From Rhynchopus euleeides (Eukaryota > Euglenozoa > Diplonemea > Diplonemida > Diplonemidae): DNA of 64,000 bases. Of this stretch, positions 32,405 through 41,550 are shown one piece after another. Where the stretch lies: the NCBI GenBank assembly GCA_963210315.1, contig OY723309.1:1178001-1242000 (forward strand), given 5' to 3'. The position numbers were made by a program, and so were the translations under genes. Below the pieces are notes generated by a model. It ran no database searches. It worked only from the letters and a program-made list of their open reading frames with translations, and was not told where the DNA came from. The number at the start of each line of letters is the position of its first letter. The stretch's first letter is position 1.

Positions 32405-33638
32405 AACGACCTGATTGCCGCAATCCTGCTCTCCTCGCGCGACACCTACGACCTCTACTCAGACCATGCCGCAGCCGCGGCGTACTTCCGACTGATCCGT
32501 GCGCTGCTGCTGACGGCACACCTGATGCTGTTCTACAACAGGGTGCAGTGCTTCCTCTTCTGCCAGCAGGGCGAGGTGGAGAACTACGGCACTGGGGCCA
32601 CCCCGCTGCTGTCGCGCTGGATGAGATCTTCCCACCAGCCCTCCCAGCAGCAGCAGCAGAATGAGATGCCCAGCTGGCCACGCGAGAAGGACGTGCGGTA
32701 CAACGACCTGCGGAGGCGCCAGGAACAGGCAGACGCCGCTGACCCAGGTGTCCCCCCTGTCGTGCCGCTCACCGCGGCGGAGCGGGCGGAGCTCGCCGAG
32801 CTGAAGAAGGGCCGCGATGCGTTCGACGCTCTGGGGTTGGAAACCATGCGCTCGACACCCGCCAGCCCTGCGCGGAAGGGCGTGAATGCTACGAAGAAGA
32901 GTGGGAGGGTCCCAAAGGGTGACCAGGACGCAAAGATTGCGAAGCCTTCCTTTGTCACGCCTGCCGGGGAGGAGACGGCAAAGCTGCATGCCGCAGTCGA
33001 CGCCGGTTTTACAGGGCGCGAGGTGTCGCGGTCGACGGAGCAACCCGACTTCGGGACACCGCCGCCGCCACCTCTGCACGACCCTGCAATGCAGACGTGC
33101 ACAGCGTGTGGCAACGCGTTGGAAGCATGGCAGAGCGGGGCAGGCGTGCAGCGCTGCACAGCATGCGGCAAGGAGGCGAGCCCTGGAACCACGCAGGGGC
33201 ACAGCATGTCGTCGTCAGATGTCACGTCGTACCGCGTGCCCTCCACAGCCCCAGTCACCGAGCTGCCGCAGGACCTCGCAGGGCCTGCGTCCCCCATCCC
33301 CGTGCTGCCAACCCCGACGTCACCTCCGCCAGGCTACGCCCCGGGGGCGTGGTACGACCCGCCGTCGACGCACATCCGGGACACGACGTTCCACACCTAC
33401 CTGTCCCCTGAGCTGCAGGTATGTGGGGTCCGAAGAAGAAGAAGAGAAGGAGTGTTTTTCCCATTCTCTCGTGTGGGGAGTGATGAGATGAGCGGCATTC
33501 TGTCTGAGATAGCTGATCATGATTTTTTTACCACAACAGGGAACCTGTCAGTGTCAAAAAGATAGCAGGCAGCGCTTGGGCAACAAATTCAACCTCCTCA
33601 TCAGGCTGCGGAGGTGCTTTTGTTTTGCCCGGATTTGA
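32405..33638 (+). CDS. Truncated gene: coding exon fused to 28S fragment
   Basis: The reading frame is already open at the rRNA junction: NNDLIAAILLSSRDTYDLYS, a helical FRLIRALLLTAHLMLFYNR, then a Pro/Ser/Gln-rich region. A zinc-ribbon-like Cys pair repeat follows (CTACGNALEAW...CTACGKEA) and a Pro-rich segment. Exon 1 ends at 33418 (GAGCTGCAG|GTATGT). A possible next exon, 33540-33638 after ACCACAACAG, adds GTCQCQKDSRQRLGNKF and about 16 residues to a stop. The N-terminus is missing, because the rRNA fragment takes its place. The function is unknown. An ATG at 32525 lies inside the exon and is unlikely to be the native start. Confidence 0.55.
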
Positions 33639-33758
33639 CGCACAAACAACAGCCTTATCTTTTTCAAACATACAACAAGCATCCTCTAGACATCCTCCAG
33701 AAAAGTGAATCTTAATAGGGCCATCACGTGTCGTGTCAATTGTGATGTTGCATTGCAC
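33528..33758 (-). CDS. Candidate small ORF or exon, unknown
   Basis: The 76-residue frame reads MQCNITIDTTRDGPIKIHF, then a Cys-containing GGCLEDACCMFEKDKAVVC, and ends with a hydrophobic PAIFLTLTGSLLW. The amino-acid mix is protein-like and unlike the surrounding DNA. It overlaps, on the other strand, the possible second exon of the rRNA-fused gene, so at most one is likely real. The frame is open a little upstream, so it may be the last exon of a secreted or anchored protein. Confidence 0.3.
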   Translation of the reverse strand: MQCNITIDTTRDGPIKIHFSGGCLEDACCMFEKDKAVVCASNPGKTKAPPQPDEEVEFVAQALPAIFLTLTGSLLW

Positions 33759-34021
33759 CTCTCATCCACCTCACAGAAACCCAAACGCCTGTCGCGTCGT
33801 CCTCCGGCATTGCAGAGCTGATCAGGATCCAATGTACGGATGAACGTAACACCCACCTTGCTCCTTCAGAGCGATGCCAGACCTCTGCTGTGCGGTGATC
33901 ACCCACATCCCCTCCCTCGTCGCACAGCATCGTCTGCCCCCCCCCCCCCCTAGGCATGGGCCCCCAAACATATTTTTCATAAACATATATTTTTGCCAAA
34001 AATATGTTTCATTTTCGCATA

Positions 34022-34350
34022 CCGTATACGTAAATATTTTGGAACGTAAATATTATGGAACGTAAATATTTTGGAACGCTGGTGGGTTGGCGTTCCAGAT
34101 TTTTTTCGTTCCATAATATTTACAGGGCTTTCTGCGACTCGGGGACTTGGACCAGGTGATCGGACGGCATGCAGAGTCCCTGACGGGACCTACTCGTGCA
34201 CTTTTCGCGCGATTCCTGACGCAAGCCGTCCTCACCACCGAGTCCCCAACTGGCCCTGTAAATATTTTGGAACGTAAATATTATGGAACGGACCGGCCAA
34301 AAATGGGCCCGTTCCATAATATTTACGTTCCATAATATTTACGTATACGG
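34022..34350. mobile_element. CCGTATACG-ended MITE, short copy 1
   Basis: The 329-bp element has ends CCGTATACGTAAATATTTTG and AATATTTACGTATACGG flanked by TA on both sides. It is non-coding. Subterminal TGGAACGTAAATATT motifs form inverted repeats around a ~180-bp GC-balanced core that begins GGGCTTTCTGCGACTCGGGG. Confidence 0.8.
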
Positions 34351-34367
34351 TAATAATTATTATTAGC

Positions 34368-34505
34368 GTTAAATAAAAACGCATTATTTTACGCCCATGA
34401 GGCCAGGTTCCGAGTGGGCGTATTTCACGAGCGAAGCGAGTGAAATACGCACCCACGAGGAACCTGGCCTCATGGGAAGTAATAATAATCGTTTTTATTT
34501 AAAAT
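34368..34505. repeat. Fold-back element between two MITEs
   Basis: The stem CCCATGAGGCCAGGTTCC (34394-34411) pairs perfectly with 34459-34476. An inner stem GCGTATTTCAC/GTGAAATACGC has loop GAGCGAAGCGAG. Outer AT-rich arms (GTTAAATAAAAACG against CGTTTTTATTTAAAAT) extend the fold to ~138 nt. Confidence 0.85.
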
Positions 34506-34507
34506 TA

Positions 34508-34819
34508 CCGTATACGTAAATATTTTGGAACGTAAATATTATGGAACGTAAATATTTTGGAACGCTGGTGGGTTGGCGTTCCAGATTTTTTTCGTTCCAT
34601 ATATTTACAGGGCTTTCTGCGACTCGGGGACTTGGACCAGGTGATCGGACGGCATACAGAGTCCCTGACGGGACCTACTCGTGCACTTTTCGCGCGATTC
34701 CTGACGCAAGCCGTCCTCACCACCGAGTCCCCAACTGGCCCTGTAAATATTATGGAACGTAAATATTATGGAACGGACCGGCCAAAAATGGGCCCGTTCC
34801 ATAATATTTACGTATACGG
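34508..34819. mobile_element. CCGTATACG-ended MITE, short copy 2
   Basis: It has the same ends, TA flanks and core as the copy at 34022, in the same orientation, with a few substitutions and small deletions. Confidence 0.8.
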
Positions 34820-35495
34820 TAATACTAGTTTTTATGTTACAAATTTTCAATACTTTGCGCCGACTAAGAGCAATGTGAAAAAAATAGCGTTAAATATGAG
34901 AAAAATGAGCTCCGTGCGGATCGTAGTGGGGTCATTTTGGTGGTGTGCGTGCCAAGTTTCACCCATGAAATGTGGGTCTGGTTCAGGGACTTCTGAAGGG
35001 AGGATGTGACTGGGAGGCCAGAAATCAGCCCACCCACACCACCCACCCAGCGGGACCCCACTTACAGGTTTTTCAAAACCCTGTTCCTCTGAATATTTGG
35101 GATCTGTGCGGATCGCGGTGGGGTCATTTTGGCCATGGGGTGTCTGTTTGCACCCCTTCCTCGGGGTTGCCATGTGGGCTCAGACCCCCGTAGACATGCA
35201 GGTCGGAGAGTGCACTGAGGTGCGGAGGAATGCACCACTGAACACAGACACACGGCCCCTCCGGGGCCGTGTGTCTTTGCTTGGTGCATCTTCTCCCTCA
35301 CAGGCAGCATCCCCCCAGCCGCTCAGCCCCTCAGCACCCTCCACTCCGGTGAATCCTCGCCAGAAAATTATTTTCCTGCAGTGCAAAAAAAACGCGCTAA
35401 ACAGAGTGCAAAAAAAACGCGCCAGACAGAGGAAAAATCTGAAATTCAAAATCATGGAATCCGGACCCCTAGTTAGGAATAGCTCTGAGGGGGAC
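34820..35495. other. Spacer with direct repeats and a hairpin, no gene
   Basis: The phrase GTGCGGATCGYRGTGGGGTC, then ATTTTGG, occurs at 34915 and 35103, part of a degenerate ~190-bp direct repeat. GACACACGGCCCC/GGGGCCGTGTGTC at 35248-35275 is a tight hairpin. No coding frame stands out. Confidence 0.5.
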
Positions 35496-35722
35496 CAGGC
35501 CTGGGCGGGGAACCAGCCCTTTTTCCGGGTTTTTTGGGTCGGGGAACCAGGTTTTTTCTAAGAATTTTTACAAGGGATTTTTTGCTCACCCCCCCACAGG
35601 TTTCAGGCGCGTGCCCGTCAGGCGGGACTTTTTCTATGATTTCTACGATGAAAACCACCCCCCCGCCCCCACCCCCCCCCCCCCTTCTAAGAACGATGAT
35701 GGCTCACTCGGAAGTTTCGGCG
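35496..35722. repeat. Left end of hAT element, internal copy
   Basis: This 227-bp left end is contiguous with the transposase gene and matches 31770-31994. The 8 bp before it (AGGGGGAC) do not match the right flank of the element. Confidence 0.9.
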
Positions 35723-38700
35723 TCCGAAACGTACGCCCACTCTCCCCAATCCTCCTCCATGTCGACATCGATGTCGACATGGACGCGGGCCCTTTTCTCC
35801 TGGGGCTCCTCGGGGTGCGGCCCAACCTCCCTCCTGCGCTCTGCCGGTGCCGCCTGTGTGGGAGGCAGCTGCGGCGGTTCTTCCGGCTGAGGTGTGGGGA
35901 GTGTCGATGGGGTGCCCGGGGTCGATGAAGCGGGGAGCTGGAAGGTGACATGTTGCAGGGTGGCTGGAGGCACGACGGGGGGTGCGGCATCTGCAAGCAA
36001 CGAAGTGAGGAAGGGATCCTCAGGGACTTCCTCCACGAGGCTGACAATCGACAATGCATCGGCGTTGTCATCTTCCCAGCTGCCGTCCGATTCCTCATCA
36101 CAATCCTCCACGCCAGCAAATAGAGAACCCATGGCTGCATCGAGGTCAACGAGCTCCACGGTTGTCAGAGTTGGAAGAGGCGTCAGGGAACGCGCAGTGA
36201 AGCGGCGCTTCTTGTTGGCGAGGAACGTGTTGACTGTTTCTTCAACGATGATCTTGCGCGCCGCGTCATCATGTGACAGCTCTAGAGTGATGCCCAGTTC
36301 TTGAGAGATGCTTGCGGCAGAGAGTGCCTTCCGGAACGATCCCCTCATGCGCGTTACAACTGAAAAAGCAGCCTCCACAAACACAGTCGAGGGTGACAGT
36401 GCCACCATGGCCTCAAGCACTATCGCAAACGTCGAACTCTCGGATTCCAGCAAGAAGTCGACGACAAACTCTTTCAGAAGGTTCCCCCTGAGATCTGTGC
36501 ATTCCAACCGCAGCTTCACCCACTCCATGCCGATGCTGAGAATCTCTGCCTGGTCGTAACCCAAGCGAGAAGCGAGCGCCATGAGGCACTCGCACGTGCT
36601 GTCCTTCCCACTTGTCGCGAAGAAAGAGCTGAATGAGCGGCAGGGATACTCCTCCCACCTCTTGGCCAGGTCCTTGTAGATGGTGTGGCAGAGCTTTGAG
36701 CGCCAGGAAGTCATCTCGGCAACTACCCCCGGAGGCAACGATGTGGTTCCCTGGTTCTCATAGAACTTGGCTTCGTGCTTGCCAGGCTGGCGCGCCAGCA
36801 CCTTATGCACTGTCAGTGCATTCTGCAGGATGCTCTCCATCGACGAGAGCGACAGGTCTCGCTTCTGCAACGCCTCGCTCACCCCTTTATTGATGTCGAA
36901 GACGTCAGCCAAGATGCAAGTCGAGAGGGAATACTCGGGGGTGAGCTTGTGGAAGAAGAACGGCGGCGGCTGGATCTCCCCGAGCATAGCGACAGTGAAG
37001 TCAAAGTTCACCACAGCCGCGTTCAGGCGACGGAACGTTGCAGCTGCCCAACGCACGGAGTGCTCCTTCGGGAAGGAGAGACATTTCCCACCGGAAATGA
37101 TCTGCAGAGACTTCTGCCTGGCGGTTGATCTGAAGAAGGCAAACCAGTGTCGGAGGAGGCGGCTATGTTCAACAACCTTTCGTGTCTTCTTGATGAGGCC
37201 GACGGACAGCTGGTGCATGTGGGCAGCATCATGCACATCGATGAGAGTGCATCCCCACGCGATCTCGAGCTTCCCCCTGAGACTCTTCATCGTTGATGCC
37301 CCGTCTGCCGCGAATCCCTTCAGCGAACGCCGCGCCCACTGCGACAGCTGGAGGCTGTCGAACAACTTGACCAGCTCGTCCTTCTGCGACTCTGCGTCAG
37401 CTTTCTTCAAGTCGACTGTGCCCACACACCAATCTTTCATAGCACAATCCGTCCTGCTGATCCCCGAAACGATGACGATCATCAAGTCGATGCGGGCGAA
37501 CGTGGTACCGTCCACCTTCAGGGTTGCCGCCCGACACGCACGCACCGCACCCACCACTCCCCTCAGGAGCACCTCCCAGAGTATCGTCTGGAACTCCTTC
37601 GCGACTTTTCGAGAGTAGTGGGTGTCCAGGACATGCAGCCCCTTCCGCTTGTCGTCCTGCAACCTCGCACCCACACTGCTCAGCCCCTCCGCCCGTTGCG
37701 TCGCCGTTGCCACGTTGTACACCAGGTTGACCAGACTTGTGTACTGCTCGCTGGTCACCTTCACCTTCGCGCACAGCGTCTGCTTGGGGATATCTGTAGC
37801 TGTCACATTGGTGTTTTCACTCCCAGGCGTGGACAACTGCACTGCTCTCTTGTGCGCCGCACCACCCATGTGGCGGCGGATATTGCTTTGCTGGCGCCCA
37901 ACTGTCGTGGCAGACATAGACGCTTCGCCGCGTGCATACCGGAGCAAGTGGGGTTGCTCCGAGAACTCCCCCTCCAGCTGCACCAAGAACGGTGCACACG
38001 TGGTGCACCTCCACCTCCCATCAGGGAGACGCACCACACCGGAGGCTGCAGCGTGGATCTTCCGCTGCTGCTTCTCCTGTATGGCGAGCTGTGCCTGCCG
38101 CTGCTGAATCCGAAGGAGACCGTTCACCATTGAGCCCTCTGGCACGTACTTCTTGTTTGCTGCCATCAAAAGAAGGAAGTGCGCCTTTGCTGTGTCGAAG
38201 ACAAGCCGCAAGGGGTACTGGGCCATCAACGACGGAAGAAGCAAGCCGAAGGTGCGAGGCTGTGTGGTGTCGACGATAGAAAAGTGAACATTTAAACCGC
38301 GGGATGTGCGGAAAGTCTGCAGGGCCACTGACGCGGTGTTGGTGTCCAACTCTTCGTCCACGAGGAATCTCGTATCCATCAATCGCGGACGCCTGAGCTT
38401 CACCGTGAGGGCCTCCGCTTCGGGGGAGTCAACGCCCTCCAGAAGCGCCGCAGCACTGGTACGCGTCGGCTCCGTAATGGGAATTGACCTTGCTAGGCAG
38501 TCAAGCACTCGGAGGCAGTAGTGTCCAGAACTGTATAGATCCCGTTGAACCCACCCTGGTACAAGCCCAATGTTGACGCCTCCGGTTGATTGGGCGAGCT
38601 TCATGGCGGTCAGCCATGGGGACAGTCGCCCGGCGCTGTCGAACGCGGCGACGTGGCACGCCCCTTCCCCGGTGTAGAAGGCGGCGTGGGGTGCAGGGGC

Positions 38701-39675
38701 GACAGGGGCGGCGGTGGTAGCTGCAGGAGAGGCGGCCAGGGGATCCGGAGGAGGAGGCGGCGGCGCATCATGCGAAGCATCGACGTCGTGCCCGTCACCG
38801 TCCGATGCCTCACGTGCGTACAGCACGAGTGCTGGCTTCGCGTTCGCACGATTGAACGGCGCCACAGAGCAATCCGTCACACGATCAGTCGTGATCGACT
38901 TCCACTTCAGAGTGGTGGCGGGGCCACGAGCGCACAGCGTCTCCCAGGCGATCCCCTTCGCGAGGGTCAGCCCGGACTTTGTGCACGATGCACCGACAAA
39001 CCGGTACCGGTGATTCACCGGCTGCACCGTGCCCACCTGCACCACCCCGTTGCCGTCAACGCCAAGCTCACGAAGGGCGGAGAGGTCTCTTAATTCCTTG
39101 ACGTTGACGGTTTCCGCAAGCTCCGTCAGGTGCTTCTGCTTCTCGCCGGATGCAGAAAACCGCTGCGTCGAGAGGAACAGGAGGTGCGGGGCCTTCTCGA
39201 CGCAGAACTGCGCAGCCCGGACAGCACCACATGTGCACGGACCTTGCTTCTCCATAAATTGAGAAGCAACGCGCTGCACCTCGTCCTTCACGACGCCCAA
39301 CATCACAACCATGCTGTCTGTAATAGCTGTGCGGAACTCACCACAAGATGGGCAGCTGTAGACGGTGGCGCTTTTGGTGGTGCAGAGGTGCTTCAGGTGC
39401 GGGTGTTTGTGTCCGAGGGCGGAGAGACTGACGTCAGGGTTGGGTCGCTGCGGGTCCTGCGAGGTGATCATCTGGGGCTCGTTCTCATCGGGGGTTGTGC
39501 TCCGCAGGGACTGGAGGAGGTTGCTCAATACACCTTGGCACTCCCGCAGTACTGTACATGCCAGCAGCTGGAGGATAGTTACAAAGCTGCCACTCCCCGA
39601 CGCCACCCCCCTACTGGCCCCTTCAGGCCTGAAAGCCCAAAAGCTCCCGGAGATTTTTGCAGTGGTGCGCACCAT
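35704..39675 (-). CDS. hAT-family transposase
   Basis: About 1,323 residues from the ATG at 39675 (MVRTTAKISGSFWAF). The frame is open for 147 codons further upstream, but that part is low-complexity Phe/Lys-rich sequence made by A-runs. An N-terminal region with CPSC/CTCG pairs is followed by a mid-protein zinc finger (WRCTTC...RRHMGGAAHKRA). The catalytic core includes LKVDGTTFARIDL, GFAADGASTMKSL and HDAAHMHQLSVG. The C-terminal dimerisation motif LSPSTVFVEAAFSVVTRMRG, then FRKAL, is the diagnostic hAT_C block. The tail is acidic. The gene lies in the element with CAGG ends and an 8-bp target duplication. The frame is intact, but the element's left end is duplicated by a 3.5-kb insertion. 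Confidence 0.85.
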   Translation of the reverse strand: MVRTTAKISGSFWAFRPEGASRGVASGSGSFVTILQLLACTVLRECQGVLSNLLQSLRSTTPDENEPQMITSQDPQRPNPDVSLSALGHKHPHLKHLCTTKSATVYSCPSCGEFRTAITDSMVVMLGVVKDEVQRVASQFMEKQGPCTCGAVRAAQFCVEKAPHLLFLSTQRFSASGEKQKHLTELAETVNVKELRDLSALRELGVDGNGVVQVGTVQPVNHRYRFVGASCTKSGLTLAKGIAWETLCARGPATTLKWKSITTDRVTDCSVAPFNRANAKPALVLYAREASDGDGHDVDASHDAPPPPPPDPLAASPAATTAAPVAPAPHAAFYTGEGACHVAAFDSAGRLSPWLTAMKLAQSTGGVNIGLVPGWVQRDLYSSGHYCLRVLDCLARSIPITEPTRTSAAALLEGVDSPEAEALTVKLRRPRLMDTRFLVDEELDTNTASVALQTFRTSRGLNVHFSIVDTTQPRTFGLLLPSLMAQYPLRLVFDTAKAHFLLLMAANKKYVPEGSMVNGLLRIQQRQAQLAIQEKQQRKIHAAASGVVRLPDGRWRCTTCAPFLVQLEGEFSEQPHLLRYARGEASMSATTVGRQQSNIRRHMGGAAHKRAVQLSTPGSENTNVTATDIPKQTLCAKVKVTSEQYTSLVNLVYNVATATQRAEGLSSVGARLQDDKRKGLHVLDTHYSRKVAKEFQTILWEVLLRGVVGAVRACRAATLKVDGTTFARIDLMIVIVSGISRTDCAMKDWCVGTVDLKKADAESQKDELVKLFDSLQLSQWARRSLKGFAADGASTMKSLRGKLEIAWGCTLIDVHDAAHMHQLSVGLIKKTRKVVEHSRLLRHWFAFFRSTARQKSLQIISGGKCLSFPKEHSVRWAAATFRRLNAAVVNFDFTVAMLGEIQPPPFFFHKLTPEYSLSTCILADVFDINKGVSEALQKRDLSLSSMESILQNALTVHKVLARQPGKHEAKFYENQGTTSLPPGVVAEMTSWRSKLCHTIYKDLAKRWEEYPCRSFSSFFATSGKDSTCECLMALASRLGYDQAEILSIGMEWVKLRLECTDLRGNLLKEFVVDFLLESESSTFAIVLEAMVALSPSTVFVEAAFSVVTRMRGSFRKALSAASISQELGITLELSHDDAARKIIVEETVNTFLANKKRRFTARSLTPLPTLTTVELVDLDAAMGSLFAGVEDCDEESDGSWEDDNADALSIVSLVEEVPEDPFLTSLLADAAPPVVPPATLQHVTFQLPASSTPGTPSTLPTPQPEEPPQLPPTQAAPAERRREVGPHPEEPQEKRARVHVDIDVDMEEDWGEWAYVSDAETSE

Positions 39676-40811
39676 ATTCGCGGAGTACGTGAGGTTGGGT
39701 GAGTGTGAGGTCAGGGTCCTGTCGAAGGGTAGTCGAGTGGGAATAAATAGGGAGGTCCTCAGGAGTGCAATACAACAGCAATACACAGGCAACACACCAG
39801 CAACACGCAAACCGAGGCAAGAGGAGGTGGGCGGGGTCATCCTGCGGAGTCTCCAGTTGGCCAGCAAGGCGAACTGTACGGGGGAGAGACTTCCCTTCCA
39901 TCCTTGTGTGCGCCCTGTCGACTGGGAAAATCTTAGAAAAAAAAATTTCCTCTGCGAAAAACCCCAGTGGATATCCCCCGTGGCGAAAAAAAAAATTTTC
40001 TCCCAAAAAAAAATATTTCTGGAAATCAGCTTGGCGAAAAAAAATATTTTCGCCACGGGATTTTTGGCTGGGGAGAAAAAAGTCCGAGTTTCCCTGGAGG
40101 TCAGATTTCTTTTCAACTATTTCTCAAAGCCCCGAACGCACAGCAGGCCAAGCTGGTCGATACATCGACAGCGAAATTTGTGTCCTCTTTTGGAGTTCAC
40201 GACTGTGTCAAAGGCAGGCACAGGAGGACGCTCTGGTTGCGCAGTGGACGACGTTGAAGACTATGCTTCGCCAGTTCCGTCAAGAAGTTGCTAACAGTCA
40301 CGTACACTTTGGTTGTTTATGGTTTACACTTCCCCGCAAGACTTGCTCGATGATGTCCTCAAGTATGCGAGGATATTTGGAGTCCGGCCTCTCAGTTTCC
40401 GCTGCGGGCTTCATTTGATGACATTCAGGTCATCCAGACGGACAAAATAATGCAGAGGAAGACCTCGTTCGGGCAATTTGGCAACGGCAAGTACGCGTTG
40501 GGGCGGAGGTTCCAGAAGGGCGGGGCAGGGCATGACTGACCGAGCGGGTTGAGGTTTCGGCGCCCGAAGGGCGCCGAAAAAAATTGAGGGGTAAAAAAAA
40601 ATTCTGGCAAAATCGAGGGTCGAGAAAATTTTTTCGCCACCGGAAAAACCAGATTTTGGTGTCAGGATACAGCCTGAAAAACCCTTAGAAAAAAAAATTT
40701 CCCTTACAAAATTCTTAGAAAAAAACTTTTTTTCCCCGTACAAAAGTTCTTAGAAAAAAAGTTCAGAATCCTGAAAGTGGGGAACCAGCCCCCCAGTTAG
40801 GAACAGCCCTG
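39676..40811. other. 5' part of hAT element, A-tract rich
   Basis: It contains repeated TTAGAAAAAAAAATTT blocks and ends with the right terminus. The same theme (TTTTTTCTAAGAATTTTTAC) is found near the left terminus, so these are subterminal repeats. Confidence 0.5.
40319..40540 (+). pseudogene. Possible captured gene fragment inside the hAT element
   Basis: Opposite to the transposase, the plus strand reads MVYTSPQDLLDDVLKYARIF, then after a frame change PLRASFDDIQVIQTDKIMQ and RKTSFGQFGNGKYALGRRFQ before a stop at about 40540. The composition is typical of coding DNA. No start context or family is recognised. It may be a fragment carried by the element. Confidence 0.3.
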
Positions 40812-40819
40812 CTGACGGT

Positions 40820-41550
40820 GACACTTTTTTTTTTTTTTTTTGCCACGGGGAAAATTTTTCGAGACATGTAGATTTTTCAGAAAGTTGGGGGTGGTTTTTT
40901 CGGGTGGGCAGAATTCGACCCAAACCCACCTGCCGGTGAAAAATCGCGAGATGCAGCCGATGCACCGCCATTCCGTGGGTTTCTGGGCGGTTTGGGCCGA
41001 AAAAATGTCGGTTTGTGAGGTGGCCCGAGAGGCCGACCGACCGACCGACAGGCAAAAATCGGGCCGACCGACTGACCCGACAGCTGTCGGCCTGTCGGCC
41101 GACTAGTAGCGTTGGTCACCTTGCCTGACGTCGGCACTCCACTCCTTCTCCAGCAACACCCATCGCTGCCTCCTCCCTGCAGCTTCGCTCGGCGCCGGCT
41201 TAGCCGACGCCTCCCCAGGGAACCCCGTCGTGGAAGGGTGCAGGGGGACAGAGGCAGCGTGGGACATTGTGTGTGTGATGTGTCAGTTGTGTTCCCCTGG
41301 TGACAAGGGTGAGGTTATTTTACCCCAGCGATCTCGTGCCTGGTCAGGCAGGTAGGGCAGCTGCCCTACATTTAATTTCTGTCCGAAACCTTGGTAGGGC
41401 ATGCCTGACCAGCCTGCCCTACCAAGAGTATTATTTCTGATCTGCCCCCTCCCCCCTGGGCCCACTGGGAGATTTACTTTTCTGGCCTTTCTAGACCCCC
41501 CTTTCTCTTTTTACACTTCAGAGAAGCAGTCCGTGGGAGAAGCTCTTAAA
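40820..41550. other. Spacer and probable leader of retroelement B
   Basis: It holds a T run at 40828-40844, GACC/GACA runs at 41032-41100, the palindrome GTAGGGCAGCTGCCCTAC at 41352-41369, and an inverted pair CTTGGTAGGGCA...TGCCCTACCAAG at 41392-41425. The last ~70 bp are pyrimidine-rich and precede the Gag ATG. Confidence 0.5.

Larger units (their letters stand above)
31770..40811 (-). mobile_element. hAT-type DNA transposon, interrupted by 3.5 kb
   Basis: The ends start CAGGCCTG (31770) and, on the other strand from 40811, CAGGGCTG. The direct 8-bp flanks CTGACGGT at 31762-31769 and 40812-40819 are a target duplication of the length hAT elements make. The body 35496-40811 holds the transposase. 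The segment 31995-35495 is foreign (28S rRNA piece, gene exon, small elements) and is bounded by the 225-bp duplicated left end. Confidence 0.75.

Noticed and set aside
39676..40116. N-terminal extension of the hAT transposase
   Set aside because: It is Phe/Lys-rich sequence from A/T runs shared with the element's subterminal repeats; the ATG at 39675 fits better.
35471..40803. AGTTAGGAA at 35471 and 40795 as target duplication of the hAT element
   Set aside because: It is 9 bp, would put termini that are not inverted at the ends, and CTGACGGT with CAGG ends is the right length and position.
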